Positions 23,604 through 36,464 of a stretch of DNA of 64,000 nucleotides are shown here, one piece after another. Positions within the stretch are counted from its first letter, which is position 1. Each line of letters starts with the position of its first letter. This DNA comes from Cordia subcordata (taxonomy: Eukaryota; Streptophyta; Magnoliopsida; Boraginales; Cordiaceae): NCBI GenBank assembly GCA_028554755.1, contig JAPTOF010000009.1, forward strand, positions 1,034,501 to 1,098,500, read 5' to 3'. The position numbers were made by a program, and so were the translations under genes. The notes under the pieces are model-generated. The model saw only the letters and a program-made list of their open reading frames with translations, was not told where the DNA came from and ran no database searches.

Positions 23604-25189
23604 TTTTTTGGATATACAACAATATAATAATAATTATTTTATGAGTATGGAATTGATGCATGTATAATATGTATGCTATCTTTGGAAACAAAACATACAA
23701 GCACTTTTATATCATTTGCCTTTGTGTAGATTAACCCTTAAACTACTCGATGTAACAGTGCCTCAACATCCTCAGAAGAACTCCACCGATGGGAGGCTGA
23801 ACTTATGAATGTTAAGTTAAGCGCCATTACTTATTTGAATTGACAATTATCTGGATATGATCCAATTAAACAATTCAATCATTGTTTCGTTTGACTTCTT
23901 AAATTTGATAACGAACTCTATCGATGGGATAGCCAAACCTACCATTTAAGTTGAGCGTATTCCCATTCCTTATGTCCATTCTCCATAACATTCTTAATTT
24001 AAGCCCTTTGATGGGGGTAGTGACTTTAATCAATGTTACGTGAGGTGATCTTAAGTGAAGAATTCCACCGACAGGATGGCCAAACTCACTAACACCCTTT
24101 TGAATAAACATTTTTAATTCACCTTGCTAAATCTTGATAAAGTGTCACCCTCCGATGGGGAAGTTAATGACATTTACCATTAGCATGAATTGGATATGGA
24201 AAGCCGTGGGATACTTCCAGTCCCCTTTCCTACTCAATATTTTAACATAAGGGTTTTCTCTAATTTTTTTTTGTATTCTTGCTTTTGTTTTGGATCTAAA
24301 CACGCTTTGGATTTGCAAAACACTTTGGTTTTTTGCAAATCCTCTTTGTGTTACTAAAACATTACAATACCATAATAGATTATTTACCTAAATCTGGGTG
24401 TATAGACCCTTAGGTTGTCATATTGTAAATCTCAAGTTAAGTTTTTCATTTTTGTCATAAGATTGCATGGCATCTTTAGACATAATTGCTTACAATTATC
24501 TTGTCTACGCCAATCTTATTTAAATGAACTTAACTATCTTTGAGAAATAACACATAGGATTGGCCAATTTTTAAATCCTAATGAGTAGACATATTTCTAG
24601 GTGGTAATCATGTTTTTGCTTATGCAAATATGTTAAAACATATATCAATTAAAGATAAACATCCATCTTAATATGTTAAAATCCCTCTTTGATGGCTCCT
24701 TGACAATCTTCAATCCAAAAACACAAGATAGCAATTTTTGTTGCAACTTCTGCTAGAGCCGATTGATCACAAAGAAGGAGCTGATCGACCGGCAAGCTCG
24801 ACCGGCTGAGACAAATTTGCTCCTGTATGCTATTTTTTCTTGCTCCTCTCCTTGGTTTTTAAAGATTACAACAATCATATATTTTGCTATTGCTAATACA
24901 AGCTTACAATTATAAAAAGAAACATTATAAGGATATAAAAACATCCTATCAATAACAATAAAGATCTATACATGAAATAGCCTATGGCCAAGCTTTGTTG
25001 ACCGTACACGAAACTCTATCATGCACACATACGAACCATCAAAGGGATTATATATCAATTGCACATACAAGCATAAAACCACAAGTATATGCAATACAAC
25101 ATTTCCTAATCTTGCCATTCACAAGATGACTAACATATTTATGCAAATACATTATTCTTGCATAGTCTAAGCATGTTGTGTGTGAGCTT
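23604..25189 (-). mobile_element. Copia leader between PBS and gag
   Basis: A long untranslated leader. On the given strand five imperfect copies of a short phrase around CCGATGGGA recur at about 23787, 23932, 24009, 24068 and 24153. At 24755-24820 it carries two GATCGACCGGC/CTCGACCGGC motifs, related to the palindrome block of the gypsy LTRs. No gene seen. Confidence 0.6.
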
Positions 25190-25205
25190 AAGCTCTGATA
25201 CTAAT
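25190..25205 (-). other. Copia primer binding site
   Basis: In element orientation ATTAGTATCAGAGCTT follows the 5' LTR directly. GTATCAGAGC matches the usual copia primer site complementary to initiator tRNA-Met (TGGTATCAGAGC) with changed first bases. Confidence 0.75.
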
Positions 25206-27063
25206 TGTAAGATTGATAATATTACATGTGGTCTATTCTAGTCCATATTTTCAAAAATACTACCAAGAAAATATGCTAGGAAATAAAATAACCACATAAC
25301 ACCCACAAGAACATGCTTAAGAACATATACAACATAACTAGTATTTGCAAAATATGTAAAGCTAACCTCTTAAAGTGTGGGGTGTTTGATGAAGCTAAAA
25401 CCGTCACAAGCTTTGTTCCCGCTCACGAACAAGGCCACCAAAAAAAATATCTACTATAAGGGTGTCGCAATATGCAACTCCCTAGTTTTCTTCCCTATAA
25501 TTAAAGAGATTTTTCTTGAGAGAATGGCCTCTTGTGTGGGAAGAAGTAAAGTAATATGCTTTTTAAAATCTAGAATACAATAAGTGTGTATTACGTGTTG
25601 TAGTATTCTCTTGCCAAAATGGAAGAGATCAACTACAAAATTTTTGGATGCTAGAAATGTTTTAAGGTATTGCCTATTTATAGAAAAAGTTTGACACCTA
25701 AACCTTGTAAACTTTCCATGTGGGAAACTTTTTCCTACTAGCAAATGTTTGCCACATGTCGTGGAAGTTACTTGTACAATTTGAATTCTTCTTATAATAA
25801 CTTTTAGCACATGTCTCGGAAGATTGGGCCAAGCCCAACACATAGTCCATAATCCATGTGGAGGCCCAAGCCCAATAAAAAACCATCCAAGCCCAATTAG
25901 GTTATCTTGGACTCTAAAGAAAGCCCAAACCCAATTCCCAACTTTGGCCCAATAAGGCTATTACCACAATATGGAATTTGCTCTTTCAAGATTATTCTCT
26001 CAAAGTCATTTCAACTAAGGAAGGGACCAAGAAGACACAATTAACCTTGGCTTCCAAAAATAATAAAAAATGTCCTTGCCCGATCTAGGCGACATAATAA
26101 TTATTTTTAACTCTGATCTATTCCACCATAAGATCAAAGTTGCACTAAAAGAATAATTGCTATTACTCAAAAACTTGTCACAAAAGAATGTGAACTTTGT
26201 CTTTGACCTACTAAATAACCAATCATAATGCCCCTCTATCTATACCCACAACTAAGGCCTGTCCTTTGGCCTGTGTACTATCACCTCCTTAGCTACATCT
26301 TTTCTTTTGGGTCTCTTGTCCTATTACCAACCATCCTTGGTCATGGAATCTATTAATCTTGGGAGCGACCCTGAAGCCATATGACCGATACAGACATAAA
26401 GGTAGTATCACTAGTTCTAGATTCGAATGATAAATATGGACAATCCCAAAAGGGGGCACATAGATTCCATATTGCATATGCATGTTCCAATTAATTAGAA
26501 CTTAGCACTCAATGTACAAGGCTGTTGATCCTAATAAAGTAAGATCTCACCCACAGTGAATCAAAGTACCAAACCCTAACTTCATTAGTTCATCCACAAA
26601 TACTCAAGATTAAGAGCAATGATCATTTAGTAGCAGTGAGTGTCTTGCTTTTCTTTCTTTGATAGTACGTCTCTAGAAAACATTCTCACAATGATCCTGT
26701 CAAATACAAGACAAACATACTTTTGAGACAAATCCAGAAAGTCCTCCAATGACCTAGGTAGATCACCCTCAACGAGGAGACTTGCTCAATATAACCTTAT
26801 CTTGGTAGAGTGCCCAACACTACCATTCAGTTACGAACTCAATTCATGATGTGACTAAATCTAGACTTGGACCTACTATGCGTCTAGCCTCACTGCACAC
26901 TCAAGTCATTCGTTCAAGTCAAATGACCTTTATACATACATCAATAAAACATACCAGACATAATATGTAAGAAATGCATAATGCCATTTAACAAAATGAT
27001 TATACATTGTTTAACATCTAAAATGTCAATACAAGTGAGCTTTAGGGCATACTAATACTTACA
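25206..27063 (-). repeat. 5' LTR of the copia element
   Basis: 1858 bp. It starts TGTAAG and ends CTTACA on the given strand, a 6-bp inverted terminal repeat. It aligns along its length with the LTR at 17809-19677. In element orientation it should carry the promoter; a TATA-like TCTATAAATAGG lies around 25672-25683. Confidence 0.88.
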
Positions 27064-28319
27064 CTATCAACTAACATGGCTTCTCAACATGTAGTTAGCC
27101 CCAAAGATACAAAGAAAAGAAGAATACATCACAAAGGCTCACAATTAATGTAAGAGCCTTATTCACAATACAAAAAAATAAAAAAATAAAACACTTGTGC
27201 CAAATTGATATTGTGTCACTTGACACTTATTCAACATATTTCACTTTTTCATCTTTTTGTTGCCTTTGGCTTTTTTCTCATTTTTCACTTTTTTTTTCAT
27301 TTCATTTTTTTTTTTGCATTTTCTTTTTCAATACATAATATAGAACAAAAAGAAAAGAAAAAGAAGAGGTTAAGGCACACTAAAAGAACCAATCAAAGAA
27401 GGGGCATTCATGTCAACAACCCTTTGGAAACACTTTTCCAACCAAGTTGTGGGGAAACTACAAGGTGTATTCTTAGAAGTGCTCACTCCTTACAGTTTTC
27501 AAAAGGATTTTCTTCAAAGTCTAGGTCATACCCACACTTCATTCATTCCCCACAATACACCTTTATCTTTTCCAATCAATTAAGTCAATAGTAAAGGTCA
27601 ACTCTTCAACCAATATGGAGATAAACAACTCAAAACATGCAAAAAATAAAAAAAAATTGAACACTTTTTGAGCAAAAACGAGGCATACTATGCAAATCTA
27701 CCCTAAACATGATATAAAAAATAAAGGAACAACCACACCCCCAAACCTAAACTTTGCTTGTCCTCAAGCAAATGGCACTAAGCACACGACAAGTAAGCAC
27801 ATGAAATACATATGGGGAATATGGAGAGGGATAGACAGAGTCAAGTAAAAGATGGATTCGTACAACCTTGTCGCCATGTAGTCCACAAATGCCAAAGATA
27901 ATCCGATGATCTATAGTCTCTGTCTTTTGTGAAAAGCACTAATGCTTAAAAAAAACAAAGAAGAGATTAGTAGTTAATACAATGCAAGTCCACATTGGCA
28001 TTTAAAAGTTAAGCAAGGATGTATGCAAGGGTATACAATTAATGCACAAATGATGGAAAGGAGCAAGAATAAGTAAAGGAGCAAAAATCTAACCTACTAA
28101 GCATGATAGCAAAAAGAAAAGAAAACCTAAATTATCTAAAGGAAAAAGAATTAAAAGCAATCTAATCTACTGTATTCAAAGCAAGAATAAGTAAAAGAAA
28201 ACTAATCTATGATATACAAGATGGAAAAGAAGTAAATACAAGGAGAACAAGAAAAATAAAAACAAGCCTAGGGTGCCTCCTAGTAGCGTTGGATTTAACG
28301 CTCTCAACCAAGCGCCAAT
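27064..28319 (-). mobile_element. Gypsy 3' non-coding region, copy 3
   Basis: The reverse-strand counterpart of 13983-14840 and 45600-46920. It ends (given strand) in 'GGTGCCTCCTAGTAGCGTTG', the reverse of the phrase that follows pol in this family. Here it is joined to gag rather than to pol. The forward 128-codon frame at 27205-27591 is low-complexity and not conserved. Confidence 0.6.
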
Positions 28320-29800
28320 GTTAAAGTAAAACATGTTTCAAGTTACGTGGCAAAAATTGCTGGATAATCAATAATGCACAAAAGATAGAGGGAAAGAGAT
28401 CATGCAATAAATGATAGGGCAAAGAAAGAACAATGCAAGCCTTTTCCAAAATGTCCCGCCCTAAAGTATGAAAAATTGATGTATGCTCAAATATGGTAGG
28501 TGTCATATGCAAACGTGAAAGATCATGCCCCCTTGCTTGCTAACTAACCACCTCACGGCTTTCTTCTTATCTTTAAGACTAAGAACAGCCCTTCCTCATG
28601 GGTCAAATATAAATCTAACGCATACAAAGTGGGTGGTGTGTGTCTTAGTCCTAGGTGAAAGTGTTCCATTCAAGAAGGCTCAAATATGAGCTCCAACAAA
28701 GAGGAAGACTCAACAGAATGGGAATGGGGAGTTTGGGTGACATCTGAAGAAGGAAGGTCAATTGAAGAAGACATGGAAGGACTAGACTCTTTCTCTCTAT
28801 AAGATATGGCATCATCAAACAGTGGTCACTCTAACTCCTCACAAGGGGTGGACAAGCATGGAGGTGGTAAATGAGTCTCAAATAACTCATCTTGTAAACA
28901 AGTAAGTACAATGGGAGTATGCATACTCATCTCCCTCCAAAAGGCATCAGAATTGAATTGAGTAATAATAACATCAAGTTCATCATCCAAACAAGGTTGA
29001 GATGTGGGAAGAGAGGAAAAAATAGGTTCACATGACTTAATGGGGCTCGGTGAAAGCATAGGAGGATAGGGCACCACTTATTCTAAAACATACCCAAAGT
29101 GGTCATCAAGAACCAAAGTACCATTAAGCTTATTTTCTTCCTCACTACAAGATGTCAATTCTCCATCCACTTCTCTTTCTATCTCTTTCTTCCAAACATC
29201 ATGTTTTTTACCACTAATCTCTTCATCTATAGGTCTTACCCCCATCCTTTCAACCTAGTCTAAAGTTATCTCAACACTCTCTCTCATGGGTTGCTCATCC
29301 TTAACTTCTCTGTTCAACTACATGATTTCAGATACTTGATCGATCATCTCCTTTGATTCCTTTAGTGTCTTATGGTTAAATTGAATTAGGGATTGGAGAT
29401 ATTCTAACTATTCTTCATATGAGAGGGACCTAAGAGACGAGGATTCACCCAAATGGAAATGGTAATCATTTTGAGCATAACTATAAAAAAAACTTGAAGA
29501 AAGAATGAGTAGGAAAAGACGGTATGGAAGACAGACTCTCAAAATCAGTACGTAGGTAGAATGAAGAGTCATATTGACCTCAAGACAAAGGTGCATGATT
29601 TGACTCCCTATAATCATATTAATTAGATGTAGATGCATGAATGGATCTATAACTATAAGGATCAAGCCTTGGGTTAGCCCAAAATTGAGGATTTTGATAT
29701 GCAAGGGAACAACATGTAGTATGATGCTCACAACTACCACATAGCACATATGCATTGGAAGCATTGAATCTATCCATACTCAATTAGCATAAGTGACCAC
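28320..29800 (-). pseudogene. Gypsy gag remnant (Athila/Tat-like)
   Basis: Reverse-strand gag pieces in several frames. A broken CCHC-like knuckle (VLCGSCEHHTTCC, near 29710-29750) is followed by tyrosine/asparagine-rich stretches, an acidic region (about 29100-29250) and the open segment SPSPIKSCEPIFSSLPTSQP (28826-29077). The same gag occurs at 35469-36262 (reverse) and in part at 38428-38721 (forward). It is followed directly by the 3' non-coding region, so protease, RT and integrase have been lost. It lies downstream of LTR 30033-31500 and its primer site in correct orientation. Confidence 0.6.
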
Positions 29801-30009
29801 TAAGAAGCATTGAGTCTATCCATACTCAATTAGCACAAGTAAACCTCTTCTCAATTCAATTTTTTTCCTCAAATCTTTGATTTTTTTTTTTTTTGAAATT
29901 TTCAAAATTTTTCAAATTTTTTTGTGATTTTTCAAATAAGGAAAGTAACTAAAGATAGAACAACATGCAAGCACTAATCACAAGCACACAAAGAACTAAT
30001 ACCGTGTCT

Positions 30010-30032
30010 TCTCTGCAACAGCGCAAAAAACT
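30010..30032 (-). other. Gypsy primer binding site, degenerate
   Basis: Reverse strand TTTTTTGCGCTGTTGCAGAGA next to the LTR end resembles the TGGCGCCGTTGCCGGGGA primer site (tRNA-Asp type) of Athila elements. It marks 30033-31500 as a 5' LTR. Confidence 0.55.
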
Positions 30033-31500
30033 TGAGATGTTCTCGGTGTTGTGTGGATATGAAGTATAAATACAACCAAGTTTTACACCTGCAAGCGTAA
30101 GAATTGTGTCTAGTATAGTGTGTGCGTATGGGTATCATCTCTACAGGGAGGCTACCTTAGTTCGGTCTCAATGTGCCAGAGTACCGAAGACTACCTACGT
30201 GCGTGTGTTGAAGTATTTTTGCTCTTTTTGATTGAAAAGAGCTCGTGATAATGGAAAATAAAATCTAAGCTATGGAGAAACTAAAGGTACGAAGCTAAGG
30301 AAATAAAACTCTACAAGGTGGAAAGGAATCTCAAGCAATTGTGTTGCAACTAGACTCGGGCTATGATAATGGTTCGGGCTATCTATGGCTAGATTGCTCT
30401 CTTTGGTGTTAATTAATGTTCTACTCGAGACTAACCTTTTAGTATTATTTGAGACTAGAGATTAGACATTATTAACTAGTGCTAATGGGTACCCTTTTAG
30501 TATTTTTTTAGACTAGAGGTATATTCTTACCACACAAGTCATTAATTAAGCATATTAATCAACACACTCAGTTGCAAATAAGGCTCATGCCATTAGCATG
30601 GATTAAGGCTAAGGTGACACTGCTACTTATAGCATTTAAGCATGAAATAACACATGCAAGTTCACCTAGGCATTTTATCAAACACATAGACATATTTGAT
30701 TATCAACACATAAACATATTGATTCATGCCATTAATCAATGTAAACAAGCATATATTAAGAGCCAAAGACATATACACAAATCCTTTATTCATAGCCTTA
30801 ATCGAATATACAACATCAATCAGTTGTAGATCTAACTTAATTAGAAACCATATTTACAAGAGTAAGAAAAGGAATAAGAAACTCCCCTTTAAACCCTTGC
30901 TCAAATCCAAAGCAAAACCCTTCAATCTTTTGTTACAAGCTTCAATCCTTGCTTGGTTTGGTGTGGGATAGTGGTGTTTTAGGTGTTTGGTGAAGTGGGT
31001 AAAATGTTAGGGTTTATTAGGATTTAAGAAAATAAAGTTCCTCCATTGTAAATAAGCTGAAACGAGCTATTTATTGTTGTTATCGCATTCTGCCAATCTC
31101 TTTGATGAACTTGACCAGCTGAATGTCGATGCTTCTCTAGGGTGGCCGGTTGACTGATTATTCTTCAAGGTTGGCCGGCTGGGTTAGAATACTCCATTCT
31201 TTATTCCTTTTCTTTTGGTCTTCATCTGTTAGTTTGTTTCTTCCTCGTTTAAGCTCGACCTGTCCTAAAACTTATCTAAAACACAAAATATAACATTTAG
31301 TGTAGTATTTACGCATCTAAATACATTTCTAAAACACAAAATATAACACTTAGTATAGTATTTATGCATCTAAATACATTATGTATAAATATTAACAAAT
31401 ATACATAAATTATATACTAAATGCACTCAATTATGCTCTAGAACATCTATAAACATTTATGCAAACACTATGTACAAACACGCACAAATGACGCACATCA
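30033..31500 (-). mobile_element. Gypsy 5' LTR of the pol-less element
   Basis: About 1468 bp, reverse strand, beginning (31500) TGATGTGCGTCATTTGTGCGTG and closely matching 36465-38427. The palindrome block lies at about 31108-31195 (GGCCGGTTGACT, TTGGCCGGCTGGG), followed in element orientation by a TATA-like AATAAATAGC near 31069. It lacks the 112-bp tandem array of the sister LTR. Confidence 0.72.
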
Positions 31501-34218
31501 ATAAAAAAAAATAACCTCTTAGGTTCTAGGCTAGATGAGGATAAGATTACTATTTCTCTAGACCTTTTGAATATCTTTAACAATCTCGGGACATAAATAC
31601 TTCGGCCCTTACTAGCCCCACTATTCTCGAAGAGGCCTTAGCTTTCAGTTTCGAGAAAGATTTCCTTTTAGATTTTTCTAGTAAGAAGTTTTATCCGAAT
31701 ATTTCGATTCCCTCGATGAGCTCAAGACACGACAGTGGTCCTAGAGAAATGACCGGTAACTTAGCTGTCTCTCTCTTTAAAAACCATATTACCAATAGAT
31801 ACCATTGATTTACCGGTCCCTGGGGCTAATCCGTTAATAGGAGGAGAGAAGGCAATAGAATCTTATTGCTAGGACCTTGCATATGGTGGCAACACCCTCA
31901 CAGAAGGTGAAGATATGGTTGAGCAAGGTATTGTAGAGGGAGAGGACTCAGTGGCCGAAAAGGCTAGTAAGGCTTTTAAGGCCCTTGAGAGAGAACCCAT
32001 TCTTGATCAAGGAATGCTAAATAACATATGACTTCGTCAGGAGGCACCCTAGAATTATGTTATTAGGCTACCCAATCCAAAAGAATATGATTGTACTAGG
32101 AAAGATGGCGACATTGCGTTTTATAAGGATTTCTTCATCATAGGACTCAAATTGCTGATTCCAGAATTTATCCGAGAATATTTTAATCACTATCGTCTTT
32201 TTCCCAGCCAGCTATGTCCAAATAGCTGGGGAGCCCTCACCGATTGGTTTTCTTACTTTTGGGCAAATAAGATCTAACCCACTGTCAACCTTTTCAAATA
32301 TATGTTTCAGTTGGCTCAAGATCGGGAAAGAAGGTGGTATTATTATATTGTAGCCAGGAACCATAATGTAGTCCTCTAGGGAAATCCATCTTCCTACAAG
32401 GCTTGGCACCACCGAAATGTCTTCGCTAGTCTTCCCACCCCGTGGGGTATGAATACTAAGTGGGCCACATTAGATGTTACTTGACGGGATCGGGAGAGAA
32501 CTCAATAAAACCCCTAAACTAACCGCCAGTGAGGAGGAGGCCTTTGACGCCCTCAAGGATAAGGGTCAAGGCTTGTTCCCTAATTATCAAACCCTCAAAA
32601 AGATTAGGGAGTTGGGATTATATCCTAACTTTCTCCCATGGCTGGCAAATGGTCAGAATTTTGATCCCTAGGCTTTATTAAATTTGTCCTTAGTCTAGCC
32701 TATATGCTTTCTGACTTATCATTCTTTCCTTAGTATCGCAGTTATGTTCAATAGGAGGAGGTAATTGAACCCTCAACAAAAAGAGACGAGCACGACAGTT
32801 GGCTATATGCTACAGTGACCAACCTATTCGATCGTCAAGTACAGAGGGCCAAACGATGCGAGGCACCAAGTTTCCTAAGGTTCTCCTACGAGGCAGCCTG
32901 GGTAAGGTATTGTTATTAGGGACAATATGCGTCCCCTTTGACTTAACCTCAGTCTTAGTCGAGATCGATGAGACAAAAGGCTAGTTGAGGAAAGGCATGA
33001 AGATTCTAAAGAAGACAGACCCCTACAATGCCGTAGGTTAGTGGGCGGACCTTGTTCGAACTGGGATGAGACTTCTTGCACCGCCGATGACTGCTAGTAC
33101 AAGGCTTCCATCCTCTTCAACTCCCATGCTCCTACTATCACCATCCACCACAGTTGTTAGATCATCAAGATTGGGAGAGGTCCCAATGATTCAGCTAAAC
33201 ATTTCGGGTCAGAATCTTTCTACCCCGGTTACTTCTCCTCGTACTCTTGATCTCAATCACTCACTGGGCATGGTTAATAGCAGAGTAAGGCTTTCCTTTC
33301 TGCATTTACTACCTTTTTTTCTTCTTTTCATTCTTTTGTCATTTACCTTACTTGTTTATCCCCTTCTTCCTAGATGGGAGAACTTACGACTGGGTTTATC
33401 GAGTTGGTTAAGACCGTAGGCCATACTATTAACGAGCTTGCCAACTGATCACCGGATGCCACTGAGGCCTGTGAGGTTGATAGGCTCAAGGATGAGGTAA
33501 AGCGACTCAGGACGTCCTGGGAGAACACCCAAAAGCACTATCACAAGGAGTTACAGTCCTTAAAAGAGAAATATGGTAGAGTGCTGATAGCTGTGGAGGA
33601 AGAAGTAAAGAAAAGAGATGATCAGATTACTACCCTCGGAGGGGTCATCAACAATCAACAGATAGCATTCAAGAGCTCAACGAGAGAGCAGAGAATCTCT
33701 AAAAGGACAAAGAAGAGGTTACTCAATGCATTACTTCTTATGAGCAATAAAAAAAAGCTATCCTTCAAGATAAAGATGTTACCCTCTAACAGGTTACTCA
33801 ACTAAAGGCCAAACTTTGCAATGTTCAAGACTCTACTATTGCAAAGTACAAAGCCTCTATCGAGTATACTTCTGCGCTATTTGAGGAGGCTGCCATTCAA
33901 TATGAAAGCGGCATCGAAGCCGGCATTCAAAGAGTTGTTGAGTTACTTCAAGGTGAATCTCTTCCCTCCCCTGGGTCCTTGGTTGATGCTGTCTTAGATG
34001 ATATGGTCCCTCTTCCCAATGATGCTACTGTTGAGGATGCTGCTCTTGGGGAAATAGTGGCTCCTTCCTCTACTCTTGCTCCACCTACCGAAGATATTGC
34101 CCCTAATGCTACTGATGAGCCCTTACTATTGCTAATCTAGAAAACGAAGTGATGGAGGTCAGGGTTGATGCTAGAGGCAGTAATGGTGAAAGTGATGGTG
34201 GAGTCGTGCCTGGAGCTT
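31501..34218 (+). pseudogene. 'Putative gypsy type transposon' (PF04195-like) gene, copy 1
   Basis: A degenerate forward gene. The best-kept block (32089-32460) reads EYDCTRKDGDIAFYKDFFII, LIPEFIREYFNHYRLFPSQL, CPNSWGALTDWFSY, NLFKYMFQLAQDREGRWYYY and GNPSSYKAW. This recalls the plant domain family named 'putative gypsy type transposon' (PF04195). After two intron-like gaps, one with GTAAGG (33285) and ...TTCTTCCTAG (33374), a charged coiled-coil-like C-terminal part follows (33480-33900) and then an acidic Pro/Ala tail to 34140. Stops throughout indicate a pseudogene. A diverged sister copy lies at 58850-61510 with the same exon order. Domain assignment is from memory; function is not known to me. 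Confidence 0.6.
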
Positions 34219-34265
34219 ATTATATTATCACTTCATTTTTTGTACTCTATCAACTTGCTAAGACT
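34219..34265. mobile_element. Half of a small MITE-like element
   Basis: CTTATTATATTATCACTTCA...CAACTTGCTAAG matches the right part of a 95-bp AT-rich element at 42915-43009 and ends in the reverse complement of that element's left end (CTTAGCAAGTTGATAGAGT). Confidence 0.5.
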
Positions 34266-34379
34266 AAGAGGCTAGATGTATTCTCAAATAGACTATTAGC
34301 AAGTATAATTAATTCATTCAAATAAGCATGCTTTAGCACTAATTTTCATCATCAAAACAATTTCTTAAATTACATTTAT

Positions 34380-35468
34380 ACTAACAGGTTGATTTTCATA
34401 CTCTTTCTTATGGGATTCCATTGGCTTATATATATACATACTTTGTTCTTTGTTTGAAAAGCTTTATGTCATTTCATGTCCATGTGTTTGATATAATACT
34501 TGAATGAATTGTATGTATATAGATTGAGTTGTATTTGCTATAGAACACTTCTAATCCTTAGATTATGCATGTCTATGTATGTGATTATGGATATATGAAG
34601 TGTGTAGGTTCTATTCATATCAATATGGGTATGAAACTTACCTTATAATGAATACATGCTCAAATATTTCTACATGTTGATGCTTAAAAGTTTCCAATGG
34701 CGTAAATCAAACTTGCTTGTGTTTTTATCGTGGATAGGACATCATTTCATAGTGCCTTGACTTAGAGCATGTAGGATTACACCTATTAGACATCAATCTA
34801 CTACAGTGTTCCTAGAACGATTGTACACAAGTTAGAACTAGCCTAGATCGAGTCCTCTTTAGCTTTAAATTTAGCTAATAGGAGTCCGAATAGGTTTAGT
34901 CGACCCTGGTAACCCTAGGTCTTAGCTTTAAATCCAACTAATGATTTACGAGCTAGGATAGGTTTGTTCCAGGACACTTAGGTAGATTTCTAGTCCCTCC
35001 TATGGCCTTAGGTACATACAGCACATGTAGTAGCTCTAGCATACATGCTTAGGATAGACCTGCACCAATTCCTAGGGTGTAATTAGGATACTAGTTAGTT
35101 TCTTAGTATTAGAGCATCACTTAGTAAGCCAATCCCCGAATCCCATAGCAAAGAGGTAAAGAGTCATCCACTTGTACCCTATCACCTTCCTATAGGTTTA
35201 ATCCCCCTAGATTAGCATAGTTCTCACTTTTTCTTTCTTACATTCATAGTGTAGTCCCTTTTATTTCCCTCTTAGATCCTTAAAATCCAAAAGTACAAAA
35301 AGATGACTAGTTTAGGTTTCTTTTCAAGCTTCCACTAAAGCACACACACATAGGATTCCTTCCACGCATTATCCTCTTTGTGGTTCGACACCTGCACTTG
35401 CACACACTATATTGCACACACTATATTGCATCAATCCATGTACTTGCAAGTAATTTAAGGCTTGTGCA
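34380..35468 (+). mobile_element. Gypsy LTR D, 5'-truncated
   Basis: Forward-strand last ~1.1 kb of a family LTR. It enters at the 'GGTTGATTTTCATACTC' phrase and continues through the 'CTTTAAATCCAACTAATG' modules to the terminal 'TAAGGCTTGTGCA' (35468). The upstream part with palindromes and TATA is absent. It meets reverse-strand gag at its 3' end. Confidence 0.65.
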
Positions 35469-36262
35469 CTAGAGATACATCACTTTCCAACACTTTATCA
35501 TGTTCACTACCATGTCCCTCATCTCTAGTTCTCTCTTCTCTTTTTTCAACCCAGTCTAAAGGTATCTCAAGACTTCCAACCATGGTTGCTCACTCTCGAT
35601 ATCTTTCTTCAGCCATTCACCTAGATAGTCAACTTGTTGCATCATTCTATCTAGTCTCTTTAGATTAGATTGGAGGGATAGGAGATAAGCAATCTTTTCA
35701 TCTTGCGAAGGAAACCTAAAAGAAAAGGGTTTGACTAAGTGGAAATGGTAATCATATTGAAAATCATTTTGTGCATAACCATAAAAAAACTAGAGAAAGG
35801 AATATGTGGGAAAAGAAGGTGTTGGAGGTGGGCAATCAAAACTAGAGAGTGAATGGAATGAAGAGTCATCTTGACCCCATGGTGAAAATGCATGATGTTG
35901 CTTCCTAGAATCATGATGATAAGATGTTGATGCATGCATGGACACATGATTCCTAGGGGCATTCTTGGGCATTGCATGCAATTAGGGATAAGGGTGAAAG
36001 GTAGAACAAGAATTAGAATCATGATTATAGCTTCCACATAGATTGCAATGATAAGAATATGCATCCATATAGTCATGATTTCTAAGTGAAGATGCATGAA
36101 ATGATACATGAAAATAGGGGTTTTATGGGGACAAAAGACAGTTAAATGTTCATAACTTCCACATAAGCGACATGCCATGGGAACACATTCGGGCAGTGAA
36201 GAAGAGGATACTAGTAACCACCAAGAAGCATTAGGATTGGTCGTATTCAATGAATTACAAGT
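35469..36262 (-). pseudogene. Gypsy gag remnant with CCHC knuckle
   Basis: Reverse strand. It includes a clear zinc knuckle, CRLCGSYEHLTVFCP (CX2CX4HX4C) near 36140-36190. An Asn/His/Tyr-rich region follows in another frame (HASTSYHHDSRKQHHAFSPW), then a downstream coiled segment (KRLDRMMQQVDYLGEWLKK, near 35620-35690). It follows LTR 36465-38427 and its primer site in the right orientation, so it is the gag start of that element. The forward LTR at 35468 cuts it off. Frameshifts are present. Confidence 0.7.
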
Positions 36263-36440
36263 AAAACCTTTTCACAGTTCTTTTTTTTTTTGAATTTTCA
36301 AAATTTTCATTTTTTTTGGTTTTTTCAAGATTTTTCAATTTTTTTGGTAGTTTTTGAATAATGGAAAGCAAGTAAAATTAGAGCACACGCAAGCAACTAA
36401 TCACAAACACAAAAGCATACAAAGAACCAATACTATGCCC

Positions 36441-36458
36441 TCCCCGACAATGGTGCCA
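36441..36458 (-). other. Gypsy primer binding site
   Basis: Reverse strand TGGCACCATTGTCGGGGA, two changes from TGGCGCCGTTGCCGGGGA, the primer site used by Athila-type elements (tRNA-Asp). It lies six bases past the LTR end. Confidence 0.8.
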
Positions 36459-36464
36459 AAAACT

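Larger units (their letters stand above)
17809..27063 (-). mobile_element. Ty1/copia retrotransposon with two LTRs (Tork-like)
   Basis: A 9.25-kb reverse-strand element. In element order: 5' LTR 25206-27063, primer site 25190-25205, leader 23604-25189, gag 22878-23603, zinc knuckle/protease/integrase/RT/RNase H 22880-19930, PPT 19678-19692, 3' LTR 17809-19677. The layout and the order PR-IN-RT-RH define Ty1/copia. The lineage call is from gag and RT wording and is tentative. The LTRs differ at very roughly 7% over the first 400 bases by eye, and pol has many stops, so it is old and inactive. Flanking 5-mers (AAGAA at 17804-17808, CTATC at 27064-27068) do not match, and the two flanks belong to different elements. 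Confidence 0.88.

Noticed and set aside
27205..27591. 128-codon forward ORF
   Set aside because: Phe/Lys-rich low-complexity frame over the A-rich 3' non-coding region of the gypsy family, not kept in the sister copies.
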